A DNA stretch of 64,000 nucleotides from an uncultured Lachnospiraceae bacterium (GCA_910586255.1 CAJUHR010000028.1:1-64000); one strand, 5' to 3'; positions 41,423-50,187 are shown, numbered from the stretch's first letter. Translations and numbers: made by a program. Notes: a model not told the origin generated them from the sequence alone.

Positions 41423-41932
41423 ATGGACAAGCTCAATTTTTATACCATTGATTTGTCATATGTGAATTATCTGAAAAATGTGGAGCGGGAAAAGCGAGGT
41501 TTTAGCCGGGTTCCCGATATGGATTATGGAGATCAGCGCAAACCGAAATTCCTTTGCGGAGTGATCCTCCAAGTCAACAGCATGAACTATTATGTGCCGG
41601 TTACATCCTACAAGCAGCAAAAGCCGGACAATTTTCTCATTAAAGTCACCAACGGCCAAGTGGTCAGTTCCCTGCGTTTCAACTATATGTTTCCTGTTCC
41701 GGATCAGTTGATTTCTGTGCGGATCATTGCTGATGAACCGGATCGCGCTTATCGGGCCCTACTGTCTCAGGAGCTACGATACTGCATCAAAAATCAGGAA
41801 ACGATTCAGCATTTGGCCGAACGTACATACAGGCGGGTTCTGTTGGGGAAGAATCCTGGATTGGTTGCCAATAGCTGTGATTTTGAACTGCTGGAACAGG
41901 CATATTCTTTCTACATCCAAAAAGAGAAATGA
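41423..41932 (+). CDS. Type III toxin, ToxN/AbiQ-family endoribonuclease
   Basis: The 169-residue protein matches the ToxN/AbiQ pattern: KLNFYTIDLSYVNYLKNVER at the start, a short linker, PKFLCGVILQVNSMNYYVPV and TSYKQQKP (about residues 37-70), then NYMFPVPDQLISVRI and a helical C-terminus with LLSQELRYCIKNQETIQHLA. The family cleaves mRNA and causes phage abortive infection unless bound by its RNA antitoxin. The tandem repeats and consensus promoter directly upstream make the assignment firm. GGAAAGG precedes ATG 41423. Confidence 0.85.
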   Translation: MDKLNFYTIDLSYVNYLKNVEREKRGFSRVPDMDYGDQRKPKFLCGVILQVNSMNYYVPVTSYKQQKPDNFLIKVTNGQVVSSLRFNYMFPVPDQLISVRIIADEPDRAYRALLSQELRYCIKNQETIQHLAERTYRRVLLGKNPGLVANSCDFELLEQAYSFYIQKEK

Positions 41933-42034
41933 AAAGCAGGTCCGGCACAAATGAACCGCAGTCCTATATATTACCGTTTTTGCCGCACGGGTGGCAGCCC
42001 CGGCTTACAAAATTTACAGAAAATGGAAGGAATT

Positions 42035-42075
42035 CTGGCGGGAGGCTGCCCGGCTCATGGGCAGCCTCCCGCCAG
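42035..42075. terminator. Strong hairpin between toxin and esterase genes
   Basis: A perfect 17-bp stem joins 42035-42051 (CTGGCGGGAGGCTGCCC) and 42059-42075 (its complement) over a 7-nt loop. It starts 3 bp beyond the minus-strand esterase stop and serves as terminator for that gene, possibly also for the toxin gene. The T-tract is poor on both sides. Confidence 0.75.
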
Positions 42076-42077
42076 CT

Positions 42078-43799
42078 TTATTCTAATTCCAGATTCACAT
42101 TCCAAAAGGTCACATCTGCGCTTCTTGCCACAAATATCCCTCCATAGACGTATTCCGAATCGATGGCAGTCAAAGGAAAATCAAAGCCGGCGGACACGGG
42201 CGCGTTGTCTCCGAAGGTACAGGTATACCCGTCAGAGGTTTTGCGGATTTCCAGATGAAGGGTTTCACCGGGGCTGTAAAGCCGGGTGGCGGTCTGGCCC
42301 TGGGTCAGAACACCGTTTTTGCGGGCAAAGCAGCTCCAGGGCTTGTCAGAGCCGGACATGAGAGGTCCGGCGGCCACATAATCCCCCAAGGTGTCGCTGG
42401 TGACTGTGTCCAGATAAATGTCATCCCGCACCATCAGCCCGAAGGAGGCCTGATTGTTGGGATCGAAATGGTGGATGATCACATCGGCAGAAAGGGTGAA
42501 ATTCCGGTCAGCAGGGACTGGCTGATAATACATGGCAATCCCGTCTGTCGTGGCGGAAATTTTTCCCACTCTTGCGCCCACAACGGAGCTGTCATTTCCC
42601 TCAAAGCGTCCGGCTCTCATCCAGATTCCCTCCTCGTAGGAGGAAAGGCTGAAATAAACGTCATTCAGATATTCGTAGGCATCAATATCCCCGAACACAG
42701 TGCCCTTCCAGTCTCCAACAGAGGCCCACTGGGCGCTCTCCCTGTCAGGCCGGTTAAAAATGCGCTCTTGATAGAGCGGGTTCACTGTGAGAATGGAGGG
42801 ATCCGGAGGAGTCATATCCTCGGCAAGGTAATTTTTGAGCGGGCTGGCGCTCTTGACCAGCTCATCGGCAATCAGCCATGCATTGCAGGCGGCGCCGTAA
42901 AGGTTGGTGTGAGTATTGTCAATGCTGGCATCCCGAAAAGAGCTTCGGGCATGGCGGTCCTTGACGCCCTGTGCTCCCAGCTGTGTATAGATTTCCCGGG
43001 TCCGTTTGGTCAGATCCAGAACCGGCACGCTTTTGGCAACACCGGCCCGATTGATGGCTTTGGCGTAATCGCCTCCCTCAAAGACTCCTTCAATAGTGCT
43101 CTGAGAACCGGTGATATGGCCGCTTGCTCCGGTATAGTTGTTTCCTGCATCCCGGCGCACAATGGGAGTGCATAAAATCGGATTCACCCCAGCCTCCTGC
43201 ATCGGCCGGATATAGTATTCAAAAAGATAGTTCTGGATGGATCCGGCAGTGGAAATGGAGGTGTTTGGGTTGGTATAGCGGAGAGCTTCGGGCTTTTCAT
43301 CATTATGTCCGAAGCCGATCAGCACATAATCTCCCGCCTGCATTTCCCGAAGGAGGCGCTGGTAGTTGTCTGTCTGCAGATAGCTCTGGGTGCTGGTGCC
43401 TGATACTGCCAGATTTTGTATGGAGAGTCCCGAAAAATAGCGGTAAAGCTGGGTGCCCCAGCCGTAGCGGGGATAGTAGTAGGTGGTGTCATTAAACTCG
43501 GCGGCTGTGGAATCGCCTATGACCCAGACAGTCGGAATCCTGGTTCTTGTGGAAGCGGCGGTATCAGCTTTAACGGAGGTTTCGTCCTGCCCGGAAGCAG
43601 AGGTTTCGTCTTGTCCGGAAGCGGAGACTTCATCTTGTGCGAAAGCAGAAGAGCTGCGCTGCCCTGCATCATCAGAACCGGTATTCCCGGAGCCCCCATT
43701 GTCAGGTGAGGCATAGGCGGGAACGGAAAAAAGCGCGAGGGAAGCCGCGCACAGTGAGGCAAGAGAGAGAAGCTTTAAGGCTTTGATAGTTATTTTCAT
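42078..43799 (-). CDS. Secreted SGNH esterase (rhamnogalacturonan acetylesterase-like) with extra C-terminal domain
   Basis: The 573-residue protein has a signal peptide (residues 1-30, ending PAYA) and a Ser/Asp/Gln-rich linker with a repeated SASGQDET. An SGNH hydrolase domain of about 240 residues follows: block I WVIGDSTAAEF, block III GFGHND and block V DNTHTN with the catalytic Asp-x-x-His. This is the RGAE type that removes acetyl groups from pectin. The last 200 residues form a beta-rich domain (about 390-573) resembling a laminin G/LamG-like or sugar-binding fold. CAGGAG precedes ATG 43799. A possible promoter has TATAAT at 43882-43877. Confidence 0.82.
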   Translation of the reverse strand: MKITIKALKLLSLASLCAASLALFSVPAYASPDNGGSGNTGSDDAGQRSSSAFAQDEVSASGQDETSASGQDETSVKADTAASTRTRIPTVWVIGDSTAAEFNDTTYYYPRYGWGTQLYRYFSGLSIQNLAVSGTSTQSYLQTDNYQRLLREMQAGDYVLIGFGHNDEKPEALRYTNPNTSISTAGSIQNYLFEYYIRPMQEAGVNPILCTPIVRRDAGNNYTGASGHITGSQSTIEGVFEGGDYAKAINRAGVAKSVPVLDLTKRTREIYTQLGAQGVKDRHARSSFRDASIDNTHTNLYGAACNAWLIADELVKSASPLKNYLAEDMTPPDPSILTVNPLYQERIFNRPDRESAQWASVGDWKGTVFGDIDAYEYLNDVYFSLSSYEEGIWMRAGRFEGNDSSVVGARVGKISATTDGIAMYYQPVPADRNFTLSADVIIHHFDPNNQASFGLMVRDDIYLDTVTSDTLGDYVAAGPLMSGSDKPWSCFARKNGVLTQGQTATRLYSPGETLHLEIRKTSDGYTCTFGDNAPVSAGFDFPLTAIDSEYVYGGIFVARSADVTFWNVNLELE

Positions 43800-43957
43800 G
43801 ATGTTTACGCTCCTGTATTTTAAATTTTAATTTTACGTAGAAAAAGTTTCAAACATGCTTTTGCTGCATCTTGAACATTATACCGGATTTTGAGAGGATT
43901 GGGAACCTGATTAAAAAAAATGTAAGAAAAGGACGAATTTCAGAACAAAATATGATA

Positions 43958-44006
43958 CCCGAAAAATCCATCGGCCGCCGGTAAGACGGCAGGCGGGTTT
44001 TTCGGG
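43958..44006. terminator. Terminator after aroA
   Basis: CCCGAAAAA (43958-43966) and TTTTTCGGG (43998-44006) pair, with further GC pairing inside (GCCGCCG near 43974). On the minus strand the A-rich side becomes a T-run, ending the aroF-tyrA-aroA transcript. The rest of 43800-44061 is the esterase upstream region. Confidence 0.7.
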
Positions 44007-44061
44007 CAGTGAGATGAAACAGCTATTGCAATTCTTGTAAGGAATTGTCAAGAACCTCTTG

Positions 44062-45336
44062 CTATTGTAGTTTTTCCAGATCCCTATAAAATTCCGGATA
44101 GGAAATATTGACACATTCTGCCCCAAGAACCTCAGTCTCCCCCTCTGCCATGCAGGCTGCAATGGCAAAGGTCATGGCGATGCGGTGATCCAGCTTGCTG
44201 TCAATGATCGCTCCGTGAAGGGGTCTGCCCCCTCGTATGATCATGCCGTCCTCTGTCTCCTGCACATCGGCCCCCATGGAGGTAAGGCCCTGCACCATCA
44301 CATCGATTCGGTTGGATTCCTTTACCTTTAGCTCTGCGGCATCCCGGATAATTGTCTCCCCTTCAGCGAAGCAGGCCATGGCTGCAATTACGGGCAGTTC
44401 ATCGATTAAGGTGGGAATGATGGCGCCGCCGATGGCGGTTCCGTGAAGGCTGCTGCTTTTTACCAGTATATCGGCAGTAGGTTCCCCCCTATCATCGTTT
44501 TCATTGATCAGCGTAAGCCTGGCTCCCATGTTTTGACAGACCTTTAAGATGCCGTTTCGGGTGGGATTGATGCCTACATTGCGGATCAAAAGCTCCGAGC
44601 CGGGAACAATCAGGCCTGCCACGATGAAGAAGGCGGCGGAGGAGATATCTCCGGGTACAAGAATTTTCTGGCCGTAAAGCTCATTGACAGGCCGGATTCG
44701 GGCGGTAGTGCCCTCCGTGCGGACATCCGCGCCGAACAGGGAGAGCATGCGTTCTGTGTGATCCCGGGACACATAGGGCTCTGTCACGGAGGTTTCTCCA
44801 TCCGCATAAAGGCCGGCTAAGAGAATGGCAGACTTCACCTGGGCAGATGCCACAGGGGACGGATAGTCAATTCCGCAAAGAGGCGATCCGGTGATCTCCA
44901 TGGGGGCACAGCCGTTGTCGTTCAGGCAGCGGATTTTTGCTCCCATTTGGGAAAGAGGATCTATGATCCGTTTCATGGGCCGTTTCCGAATGGATGCATC
45001 TCCGGTCAGGGTGGTGGTAAAATTCTGGGCAGCCAGGATGCCGGAGATCAGCCGTGTGGTGGTGCCGCTGTTGCCGCAGTCCAGAACATGCTCCGGTTTT
45101 TTTAAGCCCCGGATTCCCCGGCCGCGGACCAGAACCTTGTCCTTCTGATTTTCGATATCCACGCCCATGCCGCGAAAGCAGGCGATGGTGGAGAGACAGT
45201 CCGCCCCCTGAAGAAAATTGTGGATTTCCGTGGTGCCCCTGGCCAGGGAACCGAACATAACGCTTCGATGAGAGATGGATTTGTCCCCGGGGACGGTGAT
45301 CTCTCCCTTAAGGCTGCCGCACTTATAAAATTTCAT
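44062..45336 (-). CDS. aroA: EPSP synthase (3-phosphoshikimate 1-carboxyvinyltransferase)
   Basis: The enzyme joins phosphoenolpyruvate to shikimate 3-phosphate. The 424 residues show VPGDKSISHRSVMFGSLARG (residues 16-35), LDCGNSGTTTRLISGILAAQ (about 86-105), TGDASIRKRPMKRIIDPLSQ, and late LKVKESNRI and LDHRIAMTFAIAA. The GNSGTT loop replaces the GNAGTA form of E. coli-type enzymes, as in many Gram-positive versions. It is the last gene of aroF-tyrA-aroA; the ATG at 45336 is 75 bp after tyrA and has AAGGAA upstream. Confidence 0.94.
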   Translation of the reverse strand: MKFYKCGSLKGEITVPGDKSISHRSVMFGSLARGTTEIHNFLQGADCLSTIACFRGMGVDIENQKDKVLVRGRGIRGLKKPEHVLDCGNSGTTTRLISGILAAQNFTTTLTGDASIRKRPMKRIIDPLSQMGAKIRCLNDNGCAPMEITGSPLCGIDYPSPVASAQVKSAILLAGLYADGETSVTEPYVSRDHTERMLSLFGADVRTEGTTARIRPVNELYGQKILVPGDISSAAFFIVAGLIVPGSELLIRNVGINPTRNGILKVCQNMGARLTLINENDDRGEPTADILVKSSSLHGTAIGGAIIPTLIDELPVIAAMACFAEGETIIRDAAELKVKESNRIDVMVQGLTSMGADVQETEDGMIIRGGRPLHGAIIDSKLDHRIAMTFAIAACMAEGETEVLGAECVNISYPEFYRDLEKLQ

Positions 45337-45410
45337 TTTTCCTTGTTCCTTTCCCTTGCCGCAGGCAGGTGATTCTGCGGCCGTTCATATTTTCGTGACC
45401 GTTCAGACGG

Positions 45411-46508
45411 TTATCTTCCCGTCAGCTCATAATTATACTTTTTCAGCTGTTTCCACGCCTCGTTCATGGCAGATTCCTCATAAAAAGTGATTCGCAGCGC
45501 CCCTTCCCCGTGCTCCCGGTTGTGATTGATTCCGATATTTTTAATATTTATGCCCCGGGCGCTTAAGATCACCGACAGGGTGGAGATGGAACCGGGCTCG
45601 TCCACAATATCCACCGTAAAGGAATAATCGGGCGGCACGGAGCCCTTCCGGGTATCGGGAATCGAGTTGCGGTAGCTGCGGGAACGGTCAAACAGGTCAT
45701 AGACAGACTGACTGTCCTTCCGGCAGAGCCCGTCAAGAATCTTTTGCAGGGAATCAATGTAGGCCTTTAGCATATCACAGATAGGCTGTGTGTTGGTCAT
45801 GCAGATCTGTTCCCACATCTCCGGGGAGGAGGAGGCGATCCGGGTAATATCCTTAAAGCCTCCGGCTGCCAGCTGTTTCATCCGCTCCTGGGAATCATCG
45901 GAATCCTGGACCAGATTTACAAGACTGGAAGCGATAATGTGAGGCAAATGACTGATGGCCGCCACAATCCGGTCATGGCAGACCGGATCCAGCACAATCG
46001 GAATGGAACCGATCAGCCTGGCGACAGCTACCATTTCCTCTACGTCCTCCTGGCGGGAGACTGGGGTGGGAGTGATGATGTAGTAGGCATTTTCCAGCAA
46101 ATGATCTGTGGAATTTTCATAGCCTGTCTTTTCCGAGCCGGCCATGGGATGTCCTCCTACAAAGCAGTCTTCCATCTTAAGTTCCTTTACTGCCTGGTGA
46201 ATACTTACCTTGGTGCTGCCTACATCGGTGACAATGGCCCCATCCTTTAAGCAGGGCCGAAGCATTTCCAAATAGCGTACATTGTATTCCACCGGAGTGC
46301 ACAAAAAAACAATGTCACATTCCCGAAAGGCTTCTCCCACACCGTCCAGGATCACATCCACAATGCCGTCCCTCTTTGCCTGTTCCAGCTTGGAGCGGGT
46401 CCGCATATAGGCCAATATCTTCACATCGGGACAAGCTCGTTTAATGCCTCTGGCAATGGAGCCGCCGATTAAGCCTAAGCCGATAAAGCCGACAATCTTG
46501 TCCTCCAT
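45411..46508 (-). CDS. tyrA: Prephenate dehydrogenase with ACT domain
   Basis: The 365-residue enzyme oxidises prephenate to 4-hydroxyphenylpyruvate for tyrosine. It has an NAD Rossmann start GFIGLGLIGGSIARGIKR (residues 8-25), CTPVEYN, the signature GGHPMAGSEKTGYENS (about 117) and AISHLPHIIASSLVN with the catalytic His (about 187). A C-terminal ACT domain (about 295-365, VDEPGSISTLSVILSARGIN) suggests feedback by tyrosine. Its ATG overlaps the aroF stop (TGATG), so it is translationally coupled. Confidence 0.93.
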   Translation of the reverse strand: MEDKIVGFIGLGLIGGSIARGIKRACPDVKILAYMRTRSKLEQAKRDGIVDVILDGVGEAFRECDIVFLCTPVEYNVRYLEMLRPCLKDGAIVTDVGSTKVSIHQAVKELKMEDCFVGGHPMAGSEKTGYENSTDHLLENAYYIITPTPVSRQEDVEEMVAVARLIGSIPIVLDPVCHDRIVAAISHLPHIIASSLVNLVQDSDDSQERMKQLAAGGFKDITRIASSSPEMWEQICMTNTQPICDMLKAYIDSLQKILDGLCRKDSQSVYDLFDRSRSYRNSIPDTRKGSVPPDYSFTVDIVDEPGSISTLSVILSARGINIKNIGINHNREHGEGALRITFYEESAMNEAWKQLKKYNYELTGR

Positions 46509-47521
46509 CAGAAACTCCTCCCCTCCAGCCGGGCGTAGGGCCGCAGCCCTTTTGTCAATTCTTCAAACTGTTCAAAGGTCAAAGACTGGGGACCGTCAGA
46601 CAGGGCCCTGGCCGGGTCCGGATGAACCTCGATCATCAGCCCGTCCGCCCCGGCGGCAATGGCACATTTGGCCAGCGGAGGCACATAAGCTCTCACCCCG
46701 GTTGCATGGCTGGGATCCACAATGACAGGAAGGTGGGATTTGCTCCGCAGCACCGGCACCGCGCTGATATCCAGAGTATTTCGGGTTGAGGTCTCATAGG
46801 TCCGGATGCCCCGCTCGCAGAGCACCACCCGCTCATTGCCCTCAGACATAATATATTCTGCCGCATTGAGCCACTCGTCAATGGTGGCGGAAAGTCCCCT
46901 CTTTAAAAGCACCGGAATGTTGGCCTTTCCCGCCTCCTTAAGCAGCTCAAAATTCTGCATATTCCTTGCGCCAATCTGAAGCATATCCACATATTTGACA
47001 GCCGTCTCAATGGCATGATGGCTGGTAACCTCGCAGATAACCGCAAGCCCGGTGGCATCCCTGGCTTCCTTCATATATTTAAGTCCCTCCTCCTCTAAGC
47101 CCTGGAAGGAATAGGGAGAGGTCCGGGGCTTGTAGGCTCCGCCCCGAAGAAAATTGGCCCCCGCCTTTTTCACTGCAAAGGCAGTCTCCAAAAGCTGTTC
47201 CCGGCTCTCTACCGCGCAGGGTCCCGCCATAATCGTGAGCGTCCCGGGCCCGATAGAAGTATTTCCCACCGGCACCACCGAGGCCTCCGGATGAAATTTG
47301 CGGTTGGCCAGCTTGTAGGACTCGGTGACAGCCACCACCTTATCCACCCCGTCAGCAATCTCAAAATTGATCCCATTAAGCTTGCTCTTATCGCCGACCA
47401 CTCCGACAATCGTAACCTCATGCCCCTCAGAAAGATGAACCTGCAGCCCCTGCCCTTCAATCTGGCCGGTGATTTTTTGAATCGAATCTTTAGAAGCATT
47501 AGGCTTCATAATAATAATCAT
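46508..47521 (-). CDS. aroF: DAHP synthase, type I-beta with N-terminal ferredoxin-like domain
   Basis: The 337-residue enzyme makes 3-deoxy-D-arabino-heptulosonate 7-phosphate, the first step of the aromatic pathway. Residues 1-70 form the ferredoxin-like regulatory domain that gives feedback control in the Thermotoga type. The TIM barrel carries IMAGPCAVESREQL (about 95), GANFLRGGAYKPRTSPYSFQ, VLLKRGLSAT, and VDPSHATG. ATG 47521 was chosen because GAGGAAAAAATT precedes it and it gives the family length. It is the first gene of the operon. Confidence 0.94.
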   Translation of the reverse strand: MIIIMKPNASKDSIQKITGQIEGQGLQVHLSEGHEVTIVGVVGDKSKLNGINFEIADGVDKVVAVTESYKLANRKFHPEASVVPVGNTSIGPGTLTIMAGPCAVESREQLLETAFAVKKAGANFLRGGAYKPRTSPYSFQGLEEEGLKYMKEARDATGLAVICEVTSHHAIETAVKYVDMLQIGARNMQNFELLKEAGKANIPVLLKRGLSATIDEWLNAAEYIMSEGNERVVLCERGIRTYETSTRNTLDISAVPVLRSKSHLPVIVDPSHATGVRAYVPPLAKCAIAAGADGLMIEVHPDPARALSDGPQSLTFEQFEELTKGLRPYARLEGRSF

Positions 47522-47568
47522 AATTTTTTCCTCACTCACACAAAAGAATTTCAACCCACATCCCTCAT

Positions 47569-47631
47569 ATTCTAACGCACTCCCCCCTAATTGTCAACGC
47601 TTTGTTACTTTAAACTTTGACGCTTTAAAGT
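47569..47631 (-). promoter_or_regulatory. aroF promoter with upstream palindrome
   Basis: On the minus strand TTGACA (47597-47592) and TAGAAT (47574-47569) are 17 bp apart. Just upstream ACTTTAAA (47607-47614) and TTTAAAGT (47624-47631) form a perfect inverted repeat with 9 bp between. Its position 10 bp before the -35 box suits an activator or repressor site. No T-box or attenuator is seen in the 40-nt leader. Confidence 0.75.
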
Positions 47632-47824
47632 TAGAACAAAACCACCTAAACCACTCAAACCTCTTTTTCCCCTTTTTCTAAAACCAAGCCTCTTTTATAA
47701 TCAAATAACATGATTTTTCAAACAATAATATCAGACCTTACCATTCCCAATATACCCTCCAAAACCTCTGCCGAAAATACTGCCCGCATCAAAAAAATTC
47801 ACTTTCACCCCAGCCAACAAAGCA

Positions 47825-47962
47825 GCATGGGAGGGATGTGGGGACGGCAAAAGACCCTCTTTTCACGTTGGCACTTAGGCGCTGTCCTTTAGCGCCTTAG
47901 TACCACTACGTGAAAAACGGAGCGAGAGCGCGTCTTTTGCCGTCCCCACATCCCTCCCATGC
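47825..47962. repeat. 138-bp nested palindromic element with perfect 31-bp arms
   Basis: The arms 47825-47855 (starting GCATGGGAGGGATGTGGGGA) and 47932-47962 are exact reverse complements over 31 bp. Inside them TTTTCACGT (47860-47868) pairs with ACGTGAAAA (47908-47916), and AGGCGCT (47877-47883) pairs with AGCGCCT (47891-47897) around a 7-nt loop. The whole folds into one long branched hairpin. No target duplication is evident at the edges and no T-run follows. It lies between the divergent aroF and EF-G-like promoters. It may be a MITE-like element or a structured RNA. Confidence 0.85.
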
Positions 47963-48016
47963 GGACCTTTCTGAAAAAATAAATGAAAATAAATTTGTGC
48001 AAATCCCCTCTTTGTC

Positions 48017-48045
48017 TTGTAATTTTCAAACTTTTTTAGTAAAAT
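48017..48045 (+). promoter_or_regulatory. Promoter of the EF-G-like gene
   Basis: TTGTAA (48017-48022) and TAAAAT (48040-48045) are 17 bp apart, giving a leader of about 33 nt before ATG 48085. Confidence 0.65.
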
Positions 48046-48084
48046 ATCCTCATGGACAAAATCAGAAGTACAGGAGGGACTTTT

Positions 48085-50187
48085 ATGAACGCTTATGGAA
48101 CACAGCAAATCCGTAACGTTGTGCTGCTCGGCCATGGAGGAGCAGGGAAAACAACGGTAGCAGAGGCACTGGCGCTGCTTACCGGAGTTACCAAGCGCAT
48201 GGGAAAGGTGACCGATGGGAATACGATCAGCGATTATGATAAAGAAGAGATCAAGCGTCAGTTCTCAATTTCCACATCCTTGATTCCGCTGGAATACAAA
48301 GGTGAGGAAGGCCTTATCAAAATCAATCTTCTGGACACTCCCGGATATTTCGATTTCGTGGGTGAGGTGGAGGAAGCTGTCAGCGTGGCAGACGCGGCCA
48401 TCATTGTGGTAAACTGCAAGGCAGGCATTGAGGTGGGAACCGAGAAGGCCTGGGAGCTGTGCGAGAAAATGAATCTTCCCCGGATCATTTTTGTCACCAA
48501 CATGGACGATGACCATGCCAGCTACCGGGAGCTGGTGTTAAAGCTGGAGAAACGGTTCGGCAGAAAGATTGCGCCCTTCCAGCTGCCCATCCGTGAGAAT
48601 GAGAAGTTTGTAGGCTACGTGAATGTGGTGAAGATGGCAGGCCGCCGTTTCACCAATATGAGTGACTATGAGGAGTGTGAGATTCCTGAGTATTCCCAGA
48701 AGAATCTGGGGATTGCCAGGGAGGCTCTTATGGAGGCGGTTGCCGAGACCAGCGAGGAGTATATGGAGCGGTATTTCTCCGGGGAGGAGTTTACCCAGGA
48801 GGAGATTTCCACGGCTCTGCGGTCCCATGTGATTGACGGAAGCATTGTGCCGATTCTGATGGGATCCGGCATCAACTGTCAGGGCTTTAAGACCTTACTC
48901 CAGGCCATTGACCGGTACTTCCCCACACCGGATAAGTTTGAGTGCATCGGCGTGGATGTGTCTACCGGCGAGCGCTTTACGGCCAGATACAATGATCAGG
49001 TTTCCCTGTCTGCCCGCGTGTTTAAGACCATTGTGGATCCCTTTATCGGGAAATATTCCCTGATGAAGATCTGTACCGGAACCTTAAAGCCGGATTCCAC
49101 CATCTATAATGTAAACAAGGACGCAGAGGAGAAGGTGGGAAAGGTTTATTTGCTGCGGGGCAAGGAGTCCATCGAGGTTCCGGAGTTAAAGGCAGGAGAC
49201 ATTGGCGCCGTGGCCAAGCTGAATGTGACCCAGACCGGAGATACTATCGCGGTGCGCACCGCGCCGATCGTATATCATAAGCCGGAGATTTCCACCCCCT
49301 ATACCTATATGCGTTATAAGACGGTCACCAAGGGAGATGAGGACAAGGTGAGCAGCGCCCTGGCCAAGCTGACCGAGGAGGATCTGACCCTTAAGGCAGT
49401 CAATGACAAGGAGAACCGTCAGCTTCTTCTCTACGGCATTGGTGATCAGCAGCTGGAGGTTGTTGTCAGCAAGCTGCTGAACCGCTATAAGGTGGAGGTT
49501 GAGCTGAGCAAGCCCAAATTCGCGTTCCGTGAGACCATCCGCAAGAAAGTGGAGGTTCAGGGCAAGTATAAGAAGCAGACTGGCGGACACGGCCAGTACG
49601 GCGATGTAAAGATGACCTTCGAGCCCTCCGGCGATCTGGAAACTCCTTATGTGTTTGAGGAGAATGTGTTCGGCGGCGCTGTTCCCAGAAACTACTTCCC
49701 GGCAGTGGAAAAGGGTGTACAGGAAAGCTGCGTTAAGGGCCCGTTGGCCGCGTACCCGGTAGTGGGCGTGAAGGCAACTCTGATTGATGGCTCCTATCAC
49801 CCGGTGGATTCCTCTGAGATGGCCTTTAAGACCGCCGCTTCCATGGCCTTTAAGAAGGGCTTTATGGATGCAGGCCCGGTTCTTCTTGAGCCTATTGCCT
49901 CTGTGAAGGTAACGGTTCCGGATAAGTTTACCGGTGATGTTATGGGAGATTTGAACCGCAGAAGAGGCCGCGTGCTGGGAATGAATTCCGATCACCACGG
50001 CAAACAGATCATCGAGGCAGATGTGCCCATGTCGGAGATGTTCGGCTACAATACGGATCTCCGTTCCATGACCGGCGGAATCGGGCTTTATGAGTATGAG
50101 TTTGCCCGCTATGAACAGGCGCCGGGGGATATCCAGAAGAAGGAAGTGGAGGCCCGGGCATCAAAGGTTGACAAGATGGATGCCTGA
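48085..50187 (+). CDS. EF-G paralogue with altered G4 motif
   Basis: The 700-residue protein is a translational GTPase of EF-G length and layout. G1 is GHGGAGKTT (about residue 17), G3 DTPGYFDF (about 86), then domains II-V with GGHGQYGDVKMTFEPSGDLE (about 503-522) and GDLNRRRGRVLGM. The usual G4 NKMD reads TNMD (FVTNMDDDHASY, about 138), losing the Asn and Lys that select guanine. The H of the G3 DxPGH is also changed to Y. This marks a divergent EF-G II-type paralogue and not the main fusA. CAGGAGGGAC precedes ATG 48085. It stands alone behind its own promoter. Confidence 0.82.
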   Translation: MNAYGTQQIRNVVLLGHGGAGKTTVAEALALLTGVTKRMGKVTDGNTISDYDKEEIKRQFSISTSLIPLEYKGEEGLIKINLLDTPGYFDFVGEVEEAVSVADAAIIVVNCKAGIEVGTEKAWELCEKMNLPRIIFVTNMDDDHASYRELVLKLEKRFGRKIAPFQLPIRENEKFVGYVNVVKMAGRRFTNMSDYEECEIPEYSQKNLGIAREALMEAVAETSEEYMERYFSGEEFTQEEISTALRSHVIDGSIVPILMGSGINCQGFKTLLQAIDRYFPTPDKFECIGVDVSTGERFTARYNDQVSLSARVFKTIVDPFIGKYSLMKICTGTLKPDSTIYNVNKDAEEKVGKVYLLRGKESIEVPELKAGDIGAVAKLNVTQTGDTIAVRTAPIVYHKPEISTPYTYMRYKTVTKGDEDKVSSALAKLTEEDLTLKAVNDKENRQLLLYGIGDQQLEVVVSKLLNRYKVEVELSKPKFAFRETIRKKVEVQGKYKKQTGGHGQYGDVKMTFEPSGDLETPYVFEENVFGGAVPRNYFPAVEKGVQESCVKGPLAAYPVVGVKATLIDGSYHPVDSSEMAFKTAASMAFKKGFMDAGPVLLEPIASVKVTVPDKFTGDVMGDLNRRRGRVLGMNSDHHGKQIIEADVPMSEMFGYNTDLRSMTGGIGLYEYEFARYEQAPGDIQKKEVEARASKVDKMDA

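Noticed and set aside
47825..47962. The 138-bp palindrome as a simple transcription terminator
   Set aside because: There is no T-run on either side, and it lies upstream of both flanking genes, where no transcript needs to end.
49186..49998. Minus-strand frame of 270 codons opposite the EF-G-like gene
   Set aside because: It is a shadow of the conserved GTPase coding strand without recognisable motifs.
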